Positions 26,299 through 34,154 of a stretch of 37,409 nucleotides of DNA are shown here, in pieces. Under the pieces are notes generated by a model. It was not told the origin of the DNA and made no database searches. It saw nothing but the letters and a program-made list of their open reading frames with translations. The stretch lies in contig JACPPG010000088.1 of assembly GCA_016191115.1 (NCBI GenBank), forward strand, positions 1 to 37,409, written 5' to 3'. The first letter of the stretch is position 1; the number at the start of each line of letters is the position of its first letter. This DNA is from Planctomycetia bacterium (GTDB lineage: Bacteria; Planctomycetota; Planctomycetia; Pirellulales; JACPPG01). The position numbers were made by a program, and so were the translations under genes.

Positions 26299-27743
26299 CG
26301 GCCCGTCGGCGATTGCACCAGACGATTAGCTTCCGTGCGCAGCTCCAGCCAGCCCGCCACGCACTCGGCCGCCAGCGACTTGCCGTGCACGTTGAGACAT
26401 CCGGTGGGCCCGTCGAAGCACACCTGCCGACCGCGGAAGCAGGCCAACAGATCGAGCGATTCGACGGCGTGCTCGTGCGCGAACCGGACCATCCGCCGCT
26501 GTGGCAATTCCAGGTCTAACTCCTCTAGGTCGCACCCGGCACGTCGTGCCACAGCCGCGCACAATGAGGCGTTCACCTGAAACTCCTCCGGCATCACCAC
26601 AAGCGCCAGTGTGACGCGATCGGCATGGCAACGCGCGGCCAAAGTCGCCAGCCGGTGCAGGGCATCGCTCCAACCTTGTTCCACGCACGCCCGCGTCGGC
26701 GTCCGGCAAGCGGCCAGCCGCGGAACGCACGCGGTAAGATAGCTTTCGTAGTCGGTCGGTCGCGGCTGGGGCCGCGACCAGGACTCACAGGGCGCTTCTT
26801 GCTGTGCCGCGAGTCGGGCGAGCCGCGCGATACGCAGGCCACGCACGTCGAATGCGCCGGGTTCCGGCGGTCGTTCCCTTGTCGCGACGGACGCGGGCAA
26901 GAAGACGATCACGACGTCGGGTCGCAAGGCAAGGACCTGATCCATTTTCCGCCGGGATAGGTTGTTCGCGCAGCCGCAATCGATCTGGCATAGCTCGGCG
27001 TCGGCCATCCGGCGCCGGATCGCCTCACCCAAATCGCGACCCGTGCCGTTTTGGAACGCAGCGCCGTCGCCGACAAGCGCCACGCGGAACGCGCGTGCGC
27101 CGCGCGGCGCGAAGGTCTCCATGTCCGCCAGGGTTTCGCCGGCCTGGCCCGATCCGGGCGGGACGCCGACGATCTTCATGTCAGCGCCCTCGGCGTCGAC
27201 GACCCAAAGGTCCCGTCGCTCCGCCACGCGGAGCGCGATTTCGAGGCTCAGGGCTGCCGCGACAAGTGCGCACGCCAAGTTGATGACCCGCCGCGGCGTC
27301 GGCCGCGCGGCCTTGCCCCAGGCCGCCGCACCACGCGCGTCCGTTACCGTCCATAGCAGGGCCGTGTACCAGAGAGCAACGGCAGCGCGGAAGAGATAGC
27401 GCACGTGCGGATCGGGGCCGAGCAGCAATGCGAGCACGTAACAAAGGGCGACGCCAACCACGAGCCATCGTGCCGCCAGGCCGAGGGGCGGCCGGACGGG
27501 GCATGCCGCGTGCGCGTGCAAAGCGCGCCATGCAATCCACGCTTGCATCGACCCGAGCGCGACGAGCACCACGCCGCAGGTCGCGCGCCACGGTCGCGAC
27601 TCACCCGAGTGGACGTGTTGCCAGAGAGAATCCGCCCCCCCGACGAGAGAGATGAGGGCAATGGCGGCGACAGTCAGTGGAGCGACCCACCACAGCCGGT
27701 GCGGCTGCGTGCCGCGAACGCCAAGGGCATCCTGCCTGGCCAC
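26295..27743 (-). CDS. membrane protein with a degenerate SGNH-hydrolase-like domain
   Basis: 482 residues with a GTG start at 27743, chosen because GGAGG lies exactly 7 bases upstream; a TTG five codons earlier is also possible. The N-terminal third has about five membrane helices (near 19-36, 56-74, 91-109, 117-135, 154-171). The soluble part begins near 180. FRVALVGDGAAFQNG (about 220-234) sits where planctomycete SGNH hydrolases have GDS-x-x-x-G, but the catalytic Ser is Gly. VVIVFLP and VTLALVVMPEEF look like the following core strands, and LNVHGKSLAAECVAGWL keeps a His (about 453) in the place of the catalytic His. The domain may be inactive or bind rather than cleave. The family assignment is inference. 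Confidence 0.72.
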   Translation of the reverse strand: MARQDALGVRGTQPHRLWWVAPLTVAAIALISLVGGADSLWQHVHSGESRPWRATCGVVLVALGSMQAWIAWRALHAHAACPVRPPLGLAARWLVVGVALCYVLALLLGPDPHVRYLFRAAVALWYTALLWTVTDARGAAAWGKAARPTPRRVINLACALVAAALSLEIALRVAERRDLWVVDAEGADMKIVGVPPGSGQAGETLADMETFAPRGARAFRVALVGDGAAFQNGTGRDLGEAIRRRMADAELCQIDCGCANNLSRRKMDQVLALRPDVVIVFLPASVATRERPPEPGAFDVRGLRIARLARLAAQQEAPCESWSRPQPRPTDYESYLTACVPRLAACRTPTRACVEQGWSDALHRLATLAARCHADRVTLALVVMPEEFQVNASLCAAVARRAGCDLEELDLELPQRRMVRFAHEHAVESLDLLACFRGRQVCFDGPTGCLNVHGKSLAAECVAGWLELRTEANRLVQSPTGR

Positions 27744-27997
27744 CGACGCGCCTCCCAAAGTTCCGCTTGCGGCGGAGGATCGCCCGCTCGCGCGCGGCCG
27801 GCTCGGCGGAGGCTACAGTCAACAGTTGTCCGGTCGCGCAGCGTCGAGGGACGCCCTATGTCGCGGCATCCCGGCGGTGAAGTACCCGATTCCCCGCCCG
27901 CGGGTCAATCCCGGCTGGCGGCCCGAACGGATCGCGCGAGCGTGGGCATCCGTCTTAATCTATCGGGCCGCAAAGCGAATCGAGTTGACATTCTTTG
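27744..27997. other. intergenic, nothing identified
   Basis: 254 bases between the membrane protein start and the small gene at 27998. Apart from the ribosome site of the membrane protein gene (CCTCC at 27751-27755) I see no promoter, terminator or repeat. Confidence 0.35.
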
Positions 27998-28297
27998 CTA
28001 GCAGTCGAGCAATTCGCGATTAGCACGGTCGGTTGCATCGCGCAACGCAAGGCGGGCCTTGGATTGCAGAATCGCCAGATAGTGCCCGACGCGCTCGTAG
28101 TTGTCGATCGCGTGCTGCTCGTCCGGCGTCAACGATCCCTGCCGGGCCTTCTCCGACAATTCGCGCATGCGCGCCGAGTCCTCGCCGCTGAAGCCAAACG
28201 CCAACAGAGGCCGTGGCGCGTCTTGCGAAATTCCCGCCTCACGGGCCAGCACGATGCGCTCGAATATGGCCGTTTCGCTAGTCGACTGGATTGTCAT
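27998..28297 (-). CDS. small conserved hypothetical protein
   Basis: 99 residues, MTIQSTSETAIFERIVLAREAGISQDAPRPLLAFGFSGEDSARMRELSEKARQG and onward. It is fully helical in appearance and soluble. A central ARMRELSEKARQGSLTPDEQHAIDNYERVGHYLAILQSKARLAL pattern is, from memory, common to many small planctomycete proteins of unknown function. It lies 22 bases downstream of the GYF_2 gene on the same strand, so the two are probably co-transcribed. No enzymatic motif is visible. Confidence 0.75.
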   Translation of the reverse strand: MTIQSTSETAIFERIVLAREAGISQDAPRPLLAFGFSGEDSARMRELSEKARQGSLTPDEQHAIDNYERVGHYLAILQSKARLALRDATDRANRELLDC

Positions 28298-28319
28298 GTG
28301 GCTCGAAATGATGTGTTGC

Positions 28320-29573
28320 CTACCGCGGCCGCCGCGGCACCCAGCCCGTGCCTTCGTCGTTGATCATCAGCGCGTTGCTTGGATCGAAGTGGTCCCATTG
28401 GATCTTGTCGACCGTCGCGCGGCGGTAGGTGGCGTAGAACGCGCGCGTTCCTTCCTTGGGCTGACCCAGCGCATCATGCGTGAACCGGAGCCCCTCGATC
28501 GTGAGCGTTTGCCATGGGCCTTGCTTGGTCGCCCATCGCAAGATCCGGGCCACGTCGTGCTCGGTGGTATCGGCGACACGTGAGAGTCCGTCAGATTTCG
28601 GTAAGTTGTAGATGACCACCAATGCATCTCCGATGCGCTCAAAGGACGCCACTTCGCCGTCGACCTTGGGGGGCATCTCCAACGCGGGCGGATCCACGGG
28701 CTTGGGGTCCGCGGCCTCAGGATCATCGGCGGACGGCTCCGCAATCGGCGCCACCGCGGGCGAATCGGGGAACGGCGCCGCTGCCGGCGCGACAGCGGGC
28801 GAACGCGCCTTTCCATCCGAGGTCGCGCCGTGCTTAGTGATACTACTGAGAAACGTCGCCGCAACCGCGAGCAAAACGATCATAAGCAAGCAGCCGCCGC
28901 AGCCGCATCCGCGGCCGCCGGCCTTCTGCGTGACCCGGACGACGGTGTTCTGCACCATCGTCGGCTGCATGACGATCGATACTGGCTGCGCGGGCGCGGC
29001 CACGTGAGCGGGCGCCGGCGCCGCGGCCGATTCGCCGACGCGCCCCTGAGTCTGAATTTTCGCCAACTCCAGCTCGTGACGCCGTTGCGCTTTGAGCGCT
29101 CGCGATCGCACGAAGGAACCTCCAATGGCGAGGCTGCCTTTCGTGGCGTATCGAATCGGCAGAAGCGCCATCTGCACCGCGAGGGCCATTCCCTTGAGCG
29201 GCGTGGAGCTGGTCTCGGCTGAGGCCTGCTCCACAATGGGCACCAGCGGCGCAGGGCGCGCGGGGACAAGGTGCGCCGGCGGCTCTTCGATGGCGCTCGC
29301 CGGCGGCGGTTTGGGGCGGAGCGCGGGCGCAGATTTGGACGCAGCGGGCGGGGAACCCGCCGGCGACTGGCCCGTGACCGGTCCGCCCGCGCGTGAATCA
29401 GTCGTTGCTGCGAAGAGGCCCTTGGCGCGAGCAGCCGGGACCCACGCGCCATCCGCGCCTTGCCGCAGCTCGTCGGTCGGCAGGACCTTGCCGGCCGCGG
29501 CCAGCTCTTTCAGCTTCGTGCCACTGAAAGGTCCGGCCTGCTTGTCGCCGCGGCGGACGAACCACTCTGCCAT
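28320..29573 (-). CDS. GYF_2-domain membrane protein
   Basis: 417 residues from the ATG at 29573 (MAEWFVRRGDKQAGPFSGTKLKELAAAGKV). AGGGG lies about 10 bases upstream; the longer frame to 29651 adds only Arg-rich sequence. Residues 1-55 are a GYF_2 (DUF4339) domain, thought to bind Pro-rich peptides. A long Pro/Ala linker follows, which could itself be a ligand. Then come a basic helical segment (ALKAQRRHELELAKIQTQ), a Gly/Cys motif GGRGCGCGGC and a membrane helix (about 227-245, LLMIVLLAVAATFL). The C-terminal β-rich domain of about 110 residues (EVASFERIGDALVVIYNLP, GPWQTLTIEGLRFTHDALG, AFYATYRRATVDKIQW) is unrecognised. Confidence 0.8.
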   Translation of the reverse strand: MAEWFVRRGDKQAGPFSGTKLKELAAAGKVLPTDELRQGADGAWVPAARAKGLFAATTDSRAGGPVTGQSPAGSPPAASKSAPALRPKPPPASAIEEPPAHLVPARPAPLVPIVEQASAETSSTPLKGMALAVQMALLPIRYATKGSLAIGGSFVRSRALKAQRRHELELAKIQTQGRVGESAAAPAPAHVAAPAQPVSIVMQPTMVQNTVVRVTQKAGGRGCGCGGCLLMIVLLAVAATFLSSITKHGATSDGKARSPAVAPAAAPFPDSPAVAPIAEPSADDPEAADPKPVDPPALEMPPKVDGEVASFERIGDALVVIYNLPKSDGLSRVADTTEHDVARILRWATKQGPWQTLTIEGLRFTHDALGQPKEGTRAFYATYRRATVDKIQWDHFDPSNALMINDEGTGWVPRRPR

Positions 29574-29822
29574 TTGCGATTTACCCCTGGACAGGCGCAC
29601 AAAACGGCGTACCGCGCGGACGAGCGTGCGGTACCGTCCGCGCCGGCGCACCGAGAACCAAATGCTTTGCTCAAACGCGAGTCGCTCACTGACCCGCTAG
29701 CGCGATCGAGCCTAACGCCGCACGCCGCGCGTTGCAAGAAGATTCCGTTTTGGACATCAGCGGCGGTTGCGCTCGTCTCGCGATCGCTCCGCGAGTGTGT
29801 TGCATGCGACGGAATAGCCGGC
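29574..29822. other. intergenic, nothing identified
   Basis: 249 bases between the GYF_2 start and the metF stop. No gene, promoter pattern or repeat is evident. Confidence 0.35.
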
Positions 29823-30695
29823 TTACGCCGGGCGGGTCACGGCCCGCAGCACGCGGCATGTGGCCGGCGATTTGTTGAGCACGTAGAAGTGTACGCCCGG
29901 CACGTCCGCGTCCAAGAGCGCCTGGACTTGGGCGGTGGCGAATTCCACTCCTACCTCGAACTGGTCCTCCGGCCGCTCGCCGTGCGATTCCAGCGCCGCG
30001 ACGAGACCGGCCGGCAACCGCGCGCCGCACATGCTGGTGATCCGTTTGATCTGCGCCAGGTTCGTCACCGGCAGCACGCCCGGCACGATGGGCACGGCGA
30101 TGCCCACGGCCGCGCACCGCTCGCGGAACCGAAAGAAATCGGCGTTGTCGTAAAACAACTGCGTGATGACGACGTCGGCGCCGGCGTCCACCTTGCGTTT
30201 CAGGTTCGCCAGGTCGGCTTCGGGGCTGGCGGCTTCCTGGTGCGTCTCGGGATAGCCGGCCGCGGCGATGCTGAATTGCGGAAACTCGCCGCGGATCAGG
30301 CCGACCAGTTCGTTGGCGTACCGCAGCCCGCCGGCCACCGGCTGGAACTGCGTGTCGCCGCGGGGTGGATCGCCGCGAAGCGCCACGACATTGTCCACGC
30401 CGCGCGCTAGCGCGTCGCGAAGGTAGGCCCGCAGGTCGTCAACCGTCGAGCCGACGCACGTCAGGTGCGTCGCCACCGTGCAGCCAAATTGCCGGTGAAC
30501 GCGCTCGACGACGTCCAGCGTCTTGGTGCGCGTCGACCCGAGGGCGCCATACGTGCAGGTGATGAAGCTGGGCTCGAAAGCTACCAGGTCCACGAGGTGC
30601 CGGAACAATTCCTCATCGCCGGCCGGCGTCTTGGGCGGGAACAACTCGAAGGACAGGCCGAACTTGCCCGGCCCATAAGCGTCGGCAATGCGCAT
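29823..30695 (-). CDS. metF: methylenetetrahydrofolate reductase [NAD(P)H]
   Basis: 290 residues, the normal bacterial MetF length, forming a TIM-barrel flavoenzyme. It starts MRIADAYGPGKFGLSFELFPPKTPAGDEEL (catalytic Glu in SFE-FPPK). Then come FITCTYGALGSTRTKTLD, HLTCVGST, NVVALRGDPPRGD (the LRGDPP motif), IAAAGYPETHQEA, QLFYDNADFFRF, PIVPGVLPV and GVHFYVLNKSPAT. It reduces 5,10-methylene-THF to 5-methyl-THF for methionine synthesis in the cytoplasm. GAGGG lies about 9 bases before the ATG. Upstream is a palindromic repeat (30743-30827). Confidence 0.95.
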   Translation of the reverse strand: MRIADAYGPGKFGLSFELFPPKTPAGDEELFRHLVDLVAFEPSFITCTYGALGSTRTKTLDVVERVHRQFGCTVATHLTCVGSTVDDLRAYLRDALARGVDNVVALRGDPPRGDTQFQPVAGGLRYANELVGLIRGEFPQFSIAAAGYPETHQEAASPEADLANLKRKVDAGADVVITQLFYDNADFFRFRERCAAVGIAVPIVPGVLPVTNLAQIKRITSMCGARLPAGLVAALESHGERPEDQFEVGVEFATAQVQALLDADVPGVHFYVLNKSPATCRVLRAVTRPA

Positions 30696-30742
30696 CCGTA
30701 GTTGTCCCTCACCACCGAGAACTAGCGATCCGAAGCCGGAAG

Positions 30743-30827
30743 AGAGCCGCGGATTGGCGCGGGTGAACGCGGATCAGAGACAATTCGGGGTGCAAATCCG
30801 CGTTCATCCGTGTCGATCCGCGGCTCT
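30743..30827. repeat. imperfect palindrome upstream of metF
   Basis: Perfect outer 12-bp arms AGAGCCGCGGAT (30743-30754) and ATCCGCGGCTCT (30816-30827), with inner partly paired arms GTGAACGCGGATC and ATCCGCGTTCATC. Just after it, TTTCTCCGTGCCTCCGTGTC (about 30853-30872) is another well-known short dispersed repeat. It lies close upstream of metF and could affect its transcription. Confidence 0.7.
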
Positions 30828-30912
30828 TCCCCTTCGTCGCGTTTCCTTGCCTTTCTCCGTGCCTCCGTGTCTCCGTGGTCATCTTCTGTCGCACCATTGT
30901 AGCGGCCGGCGG

Positions 30913-32250
30913 TTACAGCGACAGCGGCTCGCCGGCCAACTGGCGCTCGTGCCGTGTCAGCTCGTACATGTCAAAGAGTAGCTGAATGTCGCACGGCCGC
31001 TGGCTTACTTTGCGCCGCGCGAACATCCGCGCCTGCGTCGCCACCATCACGTCCACGGGCGCCTCGGTCACCTGCCCGAAGCTGCGGGCGTAGTTGACGA
31101 AGCTGGGCACGTTGGTGGTCACGAAGCCATAGACCATGCTGCACGCCCCCACGGTCTTGCCGGTGAAGATGCCGGTGTTGATGGCCGTCTTGGCGTAGTC
31201 GCCGACGATCGTGCCGACGAACTGCATGCCGGTCGCGACGCGCTGGCCCCAGTATTCCATGTTCACCTGCCCGTAGGTGTTCTTGAGGTCGCTGTTGCAG
31301 GTGCCGGCCCCCAGATTGACCCAGCTTCCCAGGTAGCTGTGCCCCAGAAAGCCGTGGTGCTGCTTGTTGGTAAAGGGCTCGATAACCGAGCCCTCGATCT
31401 CGCCGCCGATCTTGGTCGTGTGGCCCAGGCTGACGCCATCCTTGATCGCCGCGTGCTCGATGACCCGGGCGCCTGTGCCCAGGTGGGCCGGGCCGCTGAT
31501 ATAGCAATACGGTCCGACCGCCGCGTTCTCGTCGAGCACGATCGGCCCGTTGCGGGTGTCGGTGACGACGTGCTGCCCGAGCGTGGCCCCGGCGGCGGCA
31601 AACACGCCGTCGGCGATCTCGCGATAGTTGCCGCACTGCAGCCGGTACTCGAGATTGCCGCGGAGCGTCGTCAGGTGGTAGCGGATGATGTCGTGCGGAT
31701 AGTCCAAGAGCGGCAGGTCCAGGTCGAGGCGCGGCAGGCCCAGTTGCGCAACGTGCGCGACCATCTCCGCCGGCTGCGCGTCGATCGGCGGCAGCTCCGT
31801 CGCAGGCGGCAGCACCGCCAACGCGATCGACGGGCCGCGCTCGACGCCGTTTTTCGCCGGGGGGCGGGCATCCTGCCCGCCTTGAGCGCTCGCAGCAGGG
31901 CCGCCCGCTGACGCGCCTTCGTTCGCATAGACAACGCCAAACCGGCCCGCCACCAGCGCGTCCTTCAGGGCCGCGATCGCCGCGGCCGAAGGGACCAACC
32001 GCGCGTTGACCATCAGAATCGGCGCGTCCGGCTTTCTGGGCGCGGGCGCGGCGGACGTTGTCCAAGCGCTACAGTCTGCCTCGTGCACGGCGCGCAAATG
32101 CGGCCGCACGCGCACGTCCACCGGCTGGCCCAGGTCGGCCACGAGGTCGATCAGCCGGTACCCGCCGCAGGAAATCCGAAACGCCGGCTTCCCGATCGAG
32201 ACCGGGTAAAGCTGCGTCACCTGGGCGTCTTCAAAAAGCAGAATCGGCAT
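30913..32250 (-). CDS. GlmU-like putative sugar nucleotidyltransferase / acyltransferase
   Basis: 445 residues. The N-terminal 170 residues (MPILLFEDAQVTQLYPVSIGKPAFRISCGGYRLID) resemble the reduced nucleotidyltransferase-like half of GlmU-family proteins. Residues about 215-400 are a left-handed β-helix with hexapeptide-type repeats (GPIVLDENAAVGPYCYISGPAHLGTGARVIEHAAIKDGVSLGHTTKIGGEIEGSVIEP). Then NKQHHGFLGHSYLGSWVNLGAGTCNSDLKNTYG is the GlmU-like acetyltransferase signature region. The probable role is activation or acetylation of a sugar phosphate for envelope glycans; substrate unknown. Residues of about 115-135 (SAGGPAASAQGGQDARPPAK) are a low-complexity loop encoded partly by the palindrome at 31863-31881, an in-frame insertion. 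Confidence 0.82.
   Translation of the reverse strand: MPILLFEDAQVTQLYPVSIGKPAFRISCGGYRLIDLVADLGQPVDVRVRPHLRAVHEADCSAWTTSAAPAPRKPDAPILMVNARLVPSAAAIAALKDALVAGRFGVVYANEGASAGGPAASAQGGQDARPPAKNGVERGPSIALAVLPPATELPPIDAQPAEMVAHVAQLGLPRLDLDLPLLDYPHDIIRYHLTTLRGNLEYRLQCGNYREIADGVFAAAGATLGQHVVTDTRNGPIVLDENAAVGPYCYISGPAHLGTGARVIEHAAIKDGVSLGHTTKIGGEIEGSVIEPFTNKQHHGFLGHSYLGSWVNLGAGTCNSDLKNTYGQVNMEYWGQRVATGMQFVGTIVGDYAKTAINTGIFTGKTVGACSMVYGFVTTNVPSFVNYARSFGQVTEAPVDVMVATQARMFARRKVSQRPCDIQLLFDMYELTRHERQLAGEPLSL
31863..31881. repeat. short palindrome inside the GlmU-like gene
   Basis: GGCGGGCA-TCC-TGCCCGCC, a perfect 8-bp stem. It is a short dispersed repeat motif lying in frame at about residue 123-129 of the GlmU-like protein. 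Confidence 0.6.
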
Positions 32251-32404
32251 CGATTGGTGTTCCCCCTCTCCCCTTGCGGGAGAGGGCCGGGGTGAGGGGG
32301 GAAAATGTGTGGCGTGATCATTCCTTCTACGGCCGATGGCAGCAATCCGAGCATGCTCGGTCGACCATGGACAAGTCTACCGCAGAAAACCGCGCGCAGG
32401 ATGC
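32251..32404. other. intergenic with a CCCTCTCCC/GGGAGAGGG palindrome
   Basis: A hairpin CCCTCTCCC (32264-32272) and GGGAGAGGG (32278-32286), followed by GGGGTGAGGGG, lies immediately upstream of the GlmU-like start. The same word occurs in the core of element B. No gene is supported. Confidence 0.5.
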
Positions 32405-32686
32405 ACCGGGAATCGCGCCTGCTGCTGGCTGCCGGCTGTCCTTGCGAGGCCGGCTTGCTCGCAATCGTTGAACGGAACCGGGCCGAAGCTGCCACGCGCT
32501 GCGGCTACTCGGCAGGAGCGTCGTGCGACCGACGAATTGCCCGCCATTCCCAGGATTGACCACTAGCCATCCGGCCATAAGAATCGCCAAGTTGCCTGCT
32601 TGGCCGGAGTGGCGGAATGGCAGACGCTGGACTCAAAATCCAGTGCCCGCAAGGGCGTGTCGGTTCAACTCCCACCTCCGGTATTT
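32405..32686 (+). repeat. direct repeat with tRNA-Leu, left copy (282 bp)
   Basis: From ACCGGGAATCGCGCCTG to CTCCGGTATTT this matches 33785-34069 nearly base for base. The visible differences are a few substitutions, one altered patch near 32523 (TGCG against CCACA) and a missing GC in the tRNA. The two copies lie 1380 bases apart and bracket the PEP-CTERM gene at 32950. Confidence 0.9.
32603..32683 (+). pseudogene. damaged tRNA-Leu(CAA) copy
   Basis: Same acceptor arm (GCCGGAG...CTCCGGT), anticodon arm (CTGGA-CTCAAAA-TCCAG, anticodon CAA) and long variable arm (GCCCGCAAGGGC) as the intact copy at 33984. Two bases (GC) are missing before the anticodon stem, which breaks the D-stem. The T-stem has GTCGG opposite CCCAC, one mismatch. 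It is probably not functional, though an expressed variant cannot be excluded. Confidence 0.75.
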
Positions 32687-32949
32687 CTCGATGTGGGGCC
32701 GATTCGGCCAACGAACACCTATCGCCGTTTGTCTATAGGTAACGGCGTCAGCCGGTGTGCGAAAACGGGCGCTGGTATGGAATCGCCCGTGCGACGGTCC
32801 GCTGCCAATGGACGCGGTGGTTTCGAGAGGTGTAGTCTCCCGTGCCGTGTTCTTGGTCTCCCGACTTGACCTCTCGCCATCGGCGCGCGATGCTGGCCGC
32901 GTCCACTCGTCAACTCGCCACCTGGAACTCGTGAATAGGGAGAGCGCTA
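32687..32949. other. leader region of PEP-CTERM paralogue C
   Basis: 263 bases after the left repeat. No ORF is supported. TTGACC occurs near 32866 but lacks a matching -10 box. The region is unique to the inside of the repeat-bounded segment. Confidence 0.35.
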
Positions 32950-33765
32950 ATGAGACTGGGAACATTCGTCGGCGTCGTCATCCTTCTCGTGTTGGGTGCT
33001 AGTGCTAGCGCCGCGAAGCTCGTTGTTATGGGTGTGAACCTGAGAGGGCCGGCACCGGCAGGGCAAAAGGTCTACACAATTGGCGTGGACCTGGAGGGGC
33101 AGTCGGGACATTTAGGAATTCAACTCGAGAATTTCTTTATTGGAACTGGCTCAGGCGGAAGTCCGAAGCAGGGTAATTTTGAGGCTCCCTTTGATGGCGG
33201 AGGAGACAACCCGGCAACCCTTCAAGACGCGCAGACCCTCGCGCAGGTCTTCGGCGCGGTCGAGTTCCAGCAGTACGACAGTTGGTGGTACGCCTCCAGT
33301 ACGGGCGACTTGCGCGATGCGAAGAACAAAGTGATCACGTCCGACCCGATTGTCGGCAGTTACGGGTATCTCTGGGAGCCCTTCGTGACCGGCGCCACCG
33401 GAGGGACTGGCCCCGAACCGGAATTGGGAAGCGGTACCACAGTTGGCTTCATCGGATTGTATGGTCCTGTCGGTCCTACGCCCATCGCGAGCACTCCTAT
33501 CGTTCCCCTTGTCCAACTGCGAGTCGCGGGCAGCATATCGTTGCGTGGCGACGCCAATCCGTTCGTCGCTTTCATCTCACTGATTGATGCGAACGGCACA
33601 ACATTCGAATATAATATTCTGGGCGGATCGAAGTTCACCGATGCTCAAGCCATCCTTGACTTCAACACCGACACGATCCACGCGATTCCAGAACCACGGT
33701 CGCTGGCGCTTGCGGGTGCGGCCGTCCTATGGTTCGTCGTGCCCCGACGGAAGCCGCACAGTTAG
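32950..33765 (+). CDS. PEP-CTERM exported protein, paralogue C
   Basis: 271 residues; GGGAGA lies about 6 bases before the ATG. The signal peptide is MRLGTFVGVVILLVLGASASA. Then AKLVVMGVNLRGPAPAGQKVYTIGVDLEG closely matches paralogues A (18284) and B (19312). QYDSWWYASSTGDL and VITSDPIVG also match, while the central region is diverged (FEAPFDGGGDNPATLQDAQTL). The C-terminus IPEPRSLALAGAAVLWFVVPRRKPHS is a shortened, less hydrophobic PEP-CTERM with a basic end, so anchoring may be weaker. It is the only gene between two direct repeats carrying tRNA-Leu. Its codon use looks slightly more A/T-rich than its neighbours by eye (for example AATATTATTCTG-like stretches near 33610), consistent with separate history. 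Confidence 0.85.
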   Translation: MRLGTFVGVVILLVLGASASAAKLVVMGVNLRGPAPAGQKVYTIGVDLEGQSGHLGIQLENFFIGTGSGGSPKQGNFEAPFDGGGDNPATLQDAQTLAQVFGAVEFQQYDSWWYASSTGDLRDAKNKVITSDPIVGSYGYLWEPFVTGATGGTGPEPELGSGTTVGFIGLYGPVGPTPIASTPIVPLVQLRVAGSISLRGDANPFVAFISLIDANGTTFEYNILGGSKFTDAQAILDFNTDTIHAIPEPRSLALAGAAVLWFVVPRRKPHS

Positions 33766-33784
33766 CAGAAGCTCGCGCTTCAGA

Positions 33785-34069
33785 ACCGGGAATCGCGCCT
33801 GCGGCTGGCTGCCGGCTGTCCTTGCGAGGCCGGCTTGCTCGCAATCGTTGAACGGAACCGGGCCGAAGCTGCCACGCGCTGCGGCTACTCGGCAGGAGCG
33901 TCCCACAGACCGACGAATTGCCGGCCATTCCCAGGATTGACCACTCGCCATCCGGCCGTAAGAATCGACAAGTTGCCTGCTTGGCCGGAGTGGCGGAATG
34001 GCAGACGCGCTGGACTCAAAATCCAGTGCCCGCAAGGGCGTGTGGGTTCAACTCCCACCTCCGGTATTT
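33785..34069 (+). repeat. direct repeat with tRNA-Leu, right copy (285 bp)
   Basis: Partner of 32405-32686. It begins 20 bases after the stop of paralogue C and ends three bases past the tRNA discriminator base, at the same place as the left copy. Confidence 0.9.
33984..34066 (+). tRNA. tRNA-Leu(CAA)
   Basis: 83 bases plus no encoded CCA. Acceptor GCCGGAG pairs with CTCCGGT (one G-U at the end), D-stem GCG/CGC, anticodon stem CTGGA/TCCAG with loop CTCAAAA giving anticodon CAA. The long class II variable arm GCCC-GCAA-GGGC fits leucine, and the T-arm GTGGG-TTCAACT-CCCAC is perfect. It decodes UUG. Confidence 0.93.
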
Positions 34070-34154
34070 TTGTTTCGCCGCCTGCGTATCGCTCGCGGTT
34101 CTCGCTGCGGCGAACGGCGAGACACAGTTGGGTAGGGCACACTCCCCCGCCGCC

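Noticed and set aside
31339..31911. 190-residue plus-strand ORF opposite the GlmU-like gene
   Set aside because: Antisense shadow, Arg/Asp/Gln-rich, no ribosome site.
32405..34069. Classical integrative element at tRNA-Leu
   Set aside because: No integrase gene, only one cargo gene, and the repeats extend far upstream of the tRNA, unlike att sites; duplication is at least as likely. Kept as a finding, not called as an integrated element.
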